From Alphaproteobacteria bacterium UBA3773 (GTDB lineage Bacteria > Pseudomonadota > Alphaproteobacteria > RF32 > CAG-239), in NCBI GenBank assembly GCA_002372275.1, contig DFFP01000035.1:1-16132 (forward strand): DNA of 16,132 nt. The letters run 5' to 3'. Positions 15,486-16,132 of this stretch are shown here, piece after piece (the stretch's first letter is position 1; each line of letters opens with the position of its first letter). The notes beneath the pieces were generated by a model that worked only from the letters and a program-made list of their open reading frames with translations, had not been told where the DNA came from and did no database searches. The translations under genes were made by a program, and so were the position numbers.

Positions 15486-15515
15486 ATTATATATAATAAA
15501 AGCAATTTGAAAAGC
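15486..15515 (-). promoter_or_regulatory. Possible promoter of the gpmI operon
   Basis: On the minus strand a perfect TATAAT (15486-15491) lies 43 nt upstream of the gpmI ATG, in the only A/T-rich gap ahead of the operon. The -35 is poor: GCTTTT or CTTTTC at 17-18 nt spacing. Position supports it more than the match does. Confidence 0.4.
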
Positions 15516-15555
15516 ACTAAATTTATTTTAAGCCAAGAAAAATTTGCATTTAAAA

Positions 15556-15583
15556 AAAACGGCATGCTTTCACATACCGTTTT
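15556..15583 (-). terminator. Intrinsic terminator of the FadL-type porin gene
   Basis: An 11-bp stem, AAAACGGCATG (15556-15566) with CATACCGTTTT (15573-15583), has one mismatch that becomes a G-U wobble in the minus-strand RNA and a 6-nt loop. The minus strand ends in a run of about eight T. It lies 20 nt after the porin stop and separates that gene from the gpmI operon. Confidence 0.85.
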
Positions 15584-15603
15584 GTTTTTTTTGAGCGTAC
15601 TTT

Positions 15604-16132
15604 TTAGAATTTATACTGTAAATTCATACCAACCATGTTGGAATAGCTGTGATATTTTGCGGCAGCATCGCCTTTAGAGGCTCTTGTTTTGCCGTGTGCA
15701 AAAAACAGGTGCGCATATCCGAAGTCAACCTGGTAGTTGTTTTTTTGATAGCTGGCACCAAAAGAGAGCCATACACGATCGGTATCCGGAATACGATTAG
15801 AGCGGAAAGAATTTGATCTGGACGGAGTTTGATCGTAAGCCGTGCCGGCGCGAAGTGTCCAGTTATCATTTAAGTAATAATCTTCACCCAAAGCAAAATT
15901 CCATGCATCTTTCCAGCGATAATCAACATCTAAGTTTTTGCCTGACGGAAGCGGTGCCGTTGTTTTTCCGGGGAATACACCAAAACGATGCCACAAGGTA
16001 TATTTAATTGTGGCTGTTGTTGCCCATTGCTCGGCTGTTTTGAAATAACCTGATAAAATCACGCTTGCCGGCAATTCCGGATCAGAGGCTGAATGAAATG
16101 TTCCGTTGAAAAGAAGTGCATTGTACGGCGGG
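15604..16132 (-). CDS. OmpP1/FadL-family outer-membrane transport protein (5' part beyond window edge)
   Basis: C-terminal 175 residues of an outer-membrane beta-barrel of the FadL/OmpP1/TodX type, which takes up long-chain fatty acids or other hydrophobic compounds. The frame is open to the right edge. Recognisable family features are WATTATIKYTLWHRF, the YLNDNWTLRAGTAYDQTPS block, IPDTDRVWLSFGASY, VDFGYAHLF near the end, and a final aromatic YKF, which is the C-terminal phenylalanine signal for outer-membrane assembly. Alternating hydrophobic residues of beta strands run throughout. A TTG at 16072-16074 could be read as a start, but homology-like sequence continues upstream of it, so it is internal. 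The exact substrate cannot be told from this part. Confidence 0.82.
   Translation of the reverse strand, partial: PPYNALLFNGTFHSASDPELPASVILSGYFKTAEQWATTATIKYTLWHRFGVFPGKTTAPLPSGKNLDVDYRWKDAWNFALGEDYYLNDNWTLRAGTAYDQTPSRSNSFRSNRIPDTDRVWLSFGASYQKNNYQVDFGYAHLFFAHGKTRASKGDAAAKYHSYSNMVGMNLQYKF

Noticed and set aside
16072..16074. TTG as the start of the FadL-type gene
   Set aside because: The frame stays open to the window edge and the sequence upstream is still barrel-like. About 175 residues is far too short for this family, so the gene is simply cut by the edge.

Overview
The window reads as a piece of chromosome from an AT-rich alphaproteobacterium, probably an uncultured host-associated (gut-type) lineage. 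The basis is inference. The same-strand run gpmI, envC-like, ctpA-like S41 protease, rppH-like Nudix hydrolase matches a gene order I know from alphaproteobacteria. The bias toward A/T, the long A/T tracts between genes and the single outer-membrane fatty-acid porin point to a Gram-negative with a reduced-GC genome. I cannot place it at genus level. No RNA genes, CRISPR arrays, insertion sequences or integrases were seen, and no gene-free stretch exceeds 300 bases.

Layout, left to right. (1) Positions 1-1822, minus: a fused lysophospholipid acyltransferase / acyl-ACP synthetase (Aas type), cut by the left edge. (2) Positions 1823-2015: a divergent promoter region. (3) Positions 2016-2549, plus: a small exported membrane protein with a CxxC motif, the only plus-strand gene. 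It ends at a bidirectional terminator. (4) Positions 2588-6750, minus: a two-gene unit of unknown function with its own TTGACA promoter. It encodes a 1238-residue modular, repeat-bearing, Gly/Ala-helix protein and a 142-residue acidic partner. This is the least explained part of the window. (5) Positions 6880-10644, minus: adiC-adiA, an arginine/agmatine antiporter and an arginine decarboxylase of the acid-resistance type, closed by a terminator at 6844-6860. (6) Positions 10733-15442, minus: gpmI, envC-like, ctpA-like and rppH-like genes, tightly packed with 1-nt overlaps or gaps of 1-21 nt. (7) Positions 15604-16132, minus: the 3' end of a FadL/OmpP1-family porin with its own terminator.

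How the genes work together. gpmI supplies a glycolytic step. EnvC-like and CtpA-like proteins act on the cell wall in the periplasm. RppH starts 5'-end-dependent mRNA decay. AdiC and AdiA form a proton-consuming cycle: arginine in, decarboxylation in the cytosol, agmatine out. No clear terminator or strong promoter separates rppH from adiC (88 nt), so the acid-resistance pair may be partly transcribed from the gpmI operon. The fatty-acid porin and the Aas fusion at the two edges both handle acyl chains but are not linked to each other here.

The best candidate for something undescribed is the 2588-6750 pair. It has no domain I recognise, no Sec signal peptide, several families of internal protein repeats, three Gly/Ala-rich hydrophobic stretches and a recent in-frame 189-bp tandem duplication, and it is bounded by two terminators with almost the same stem.
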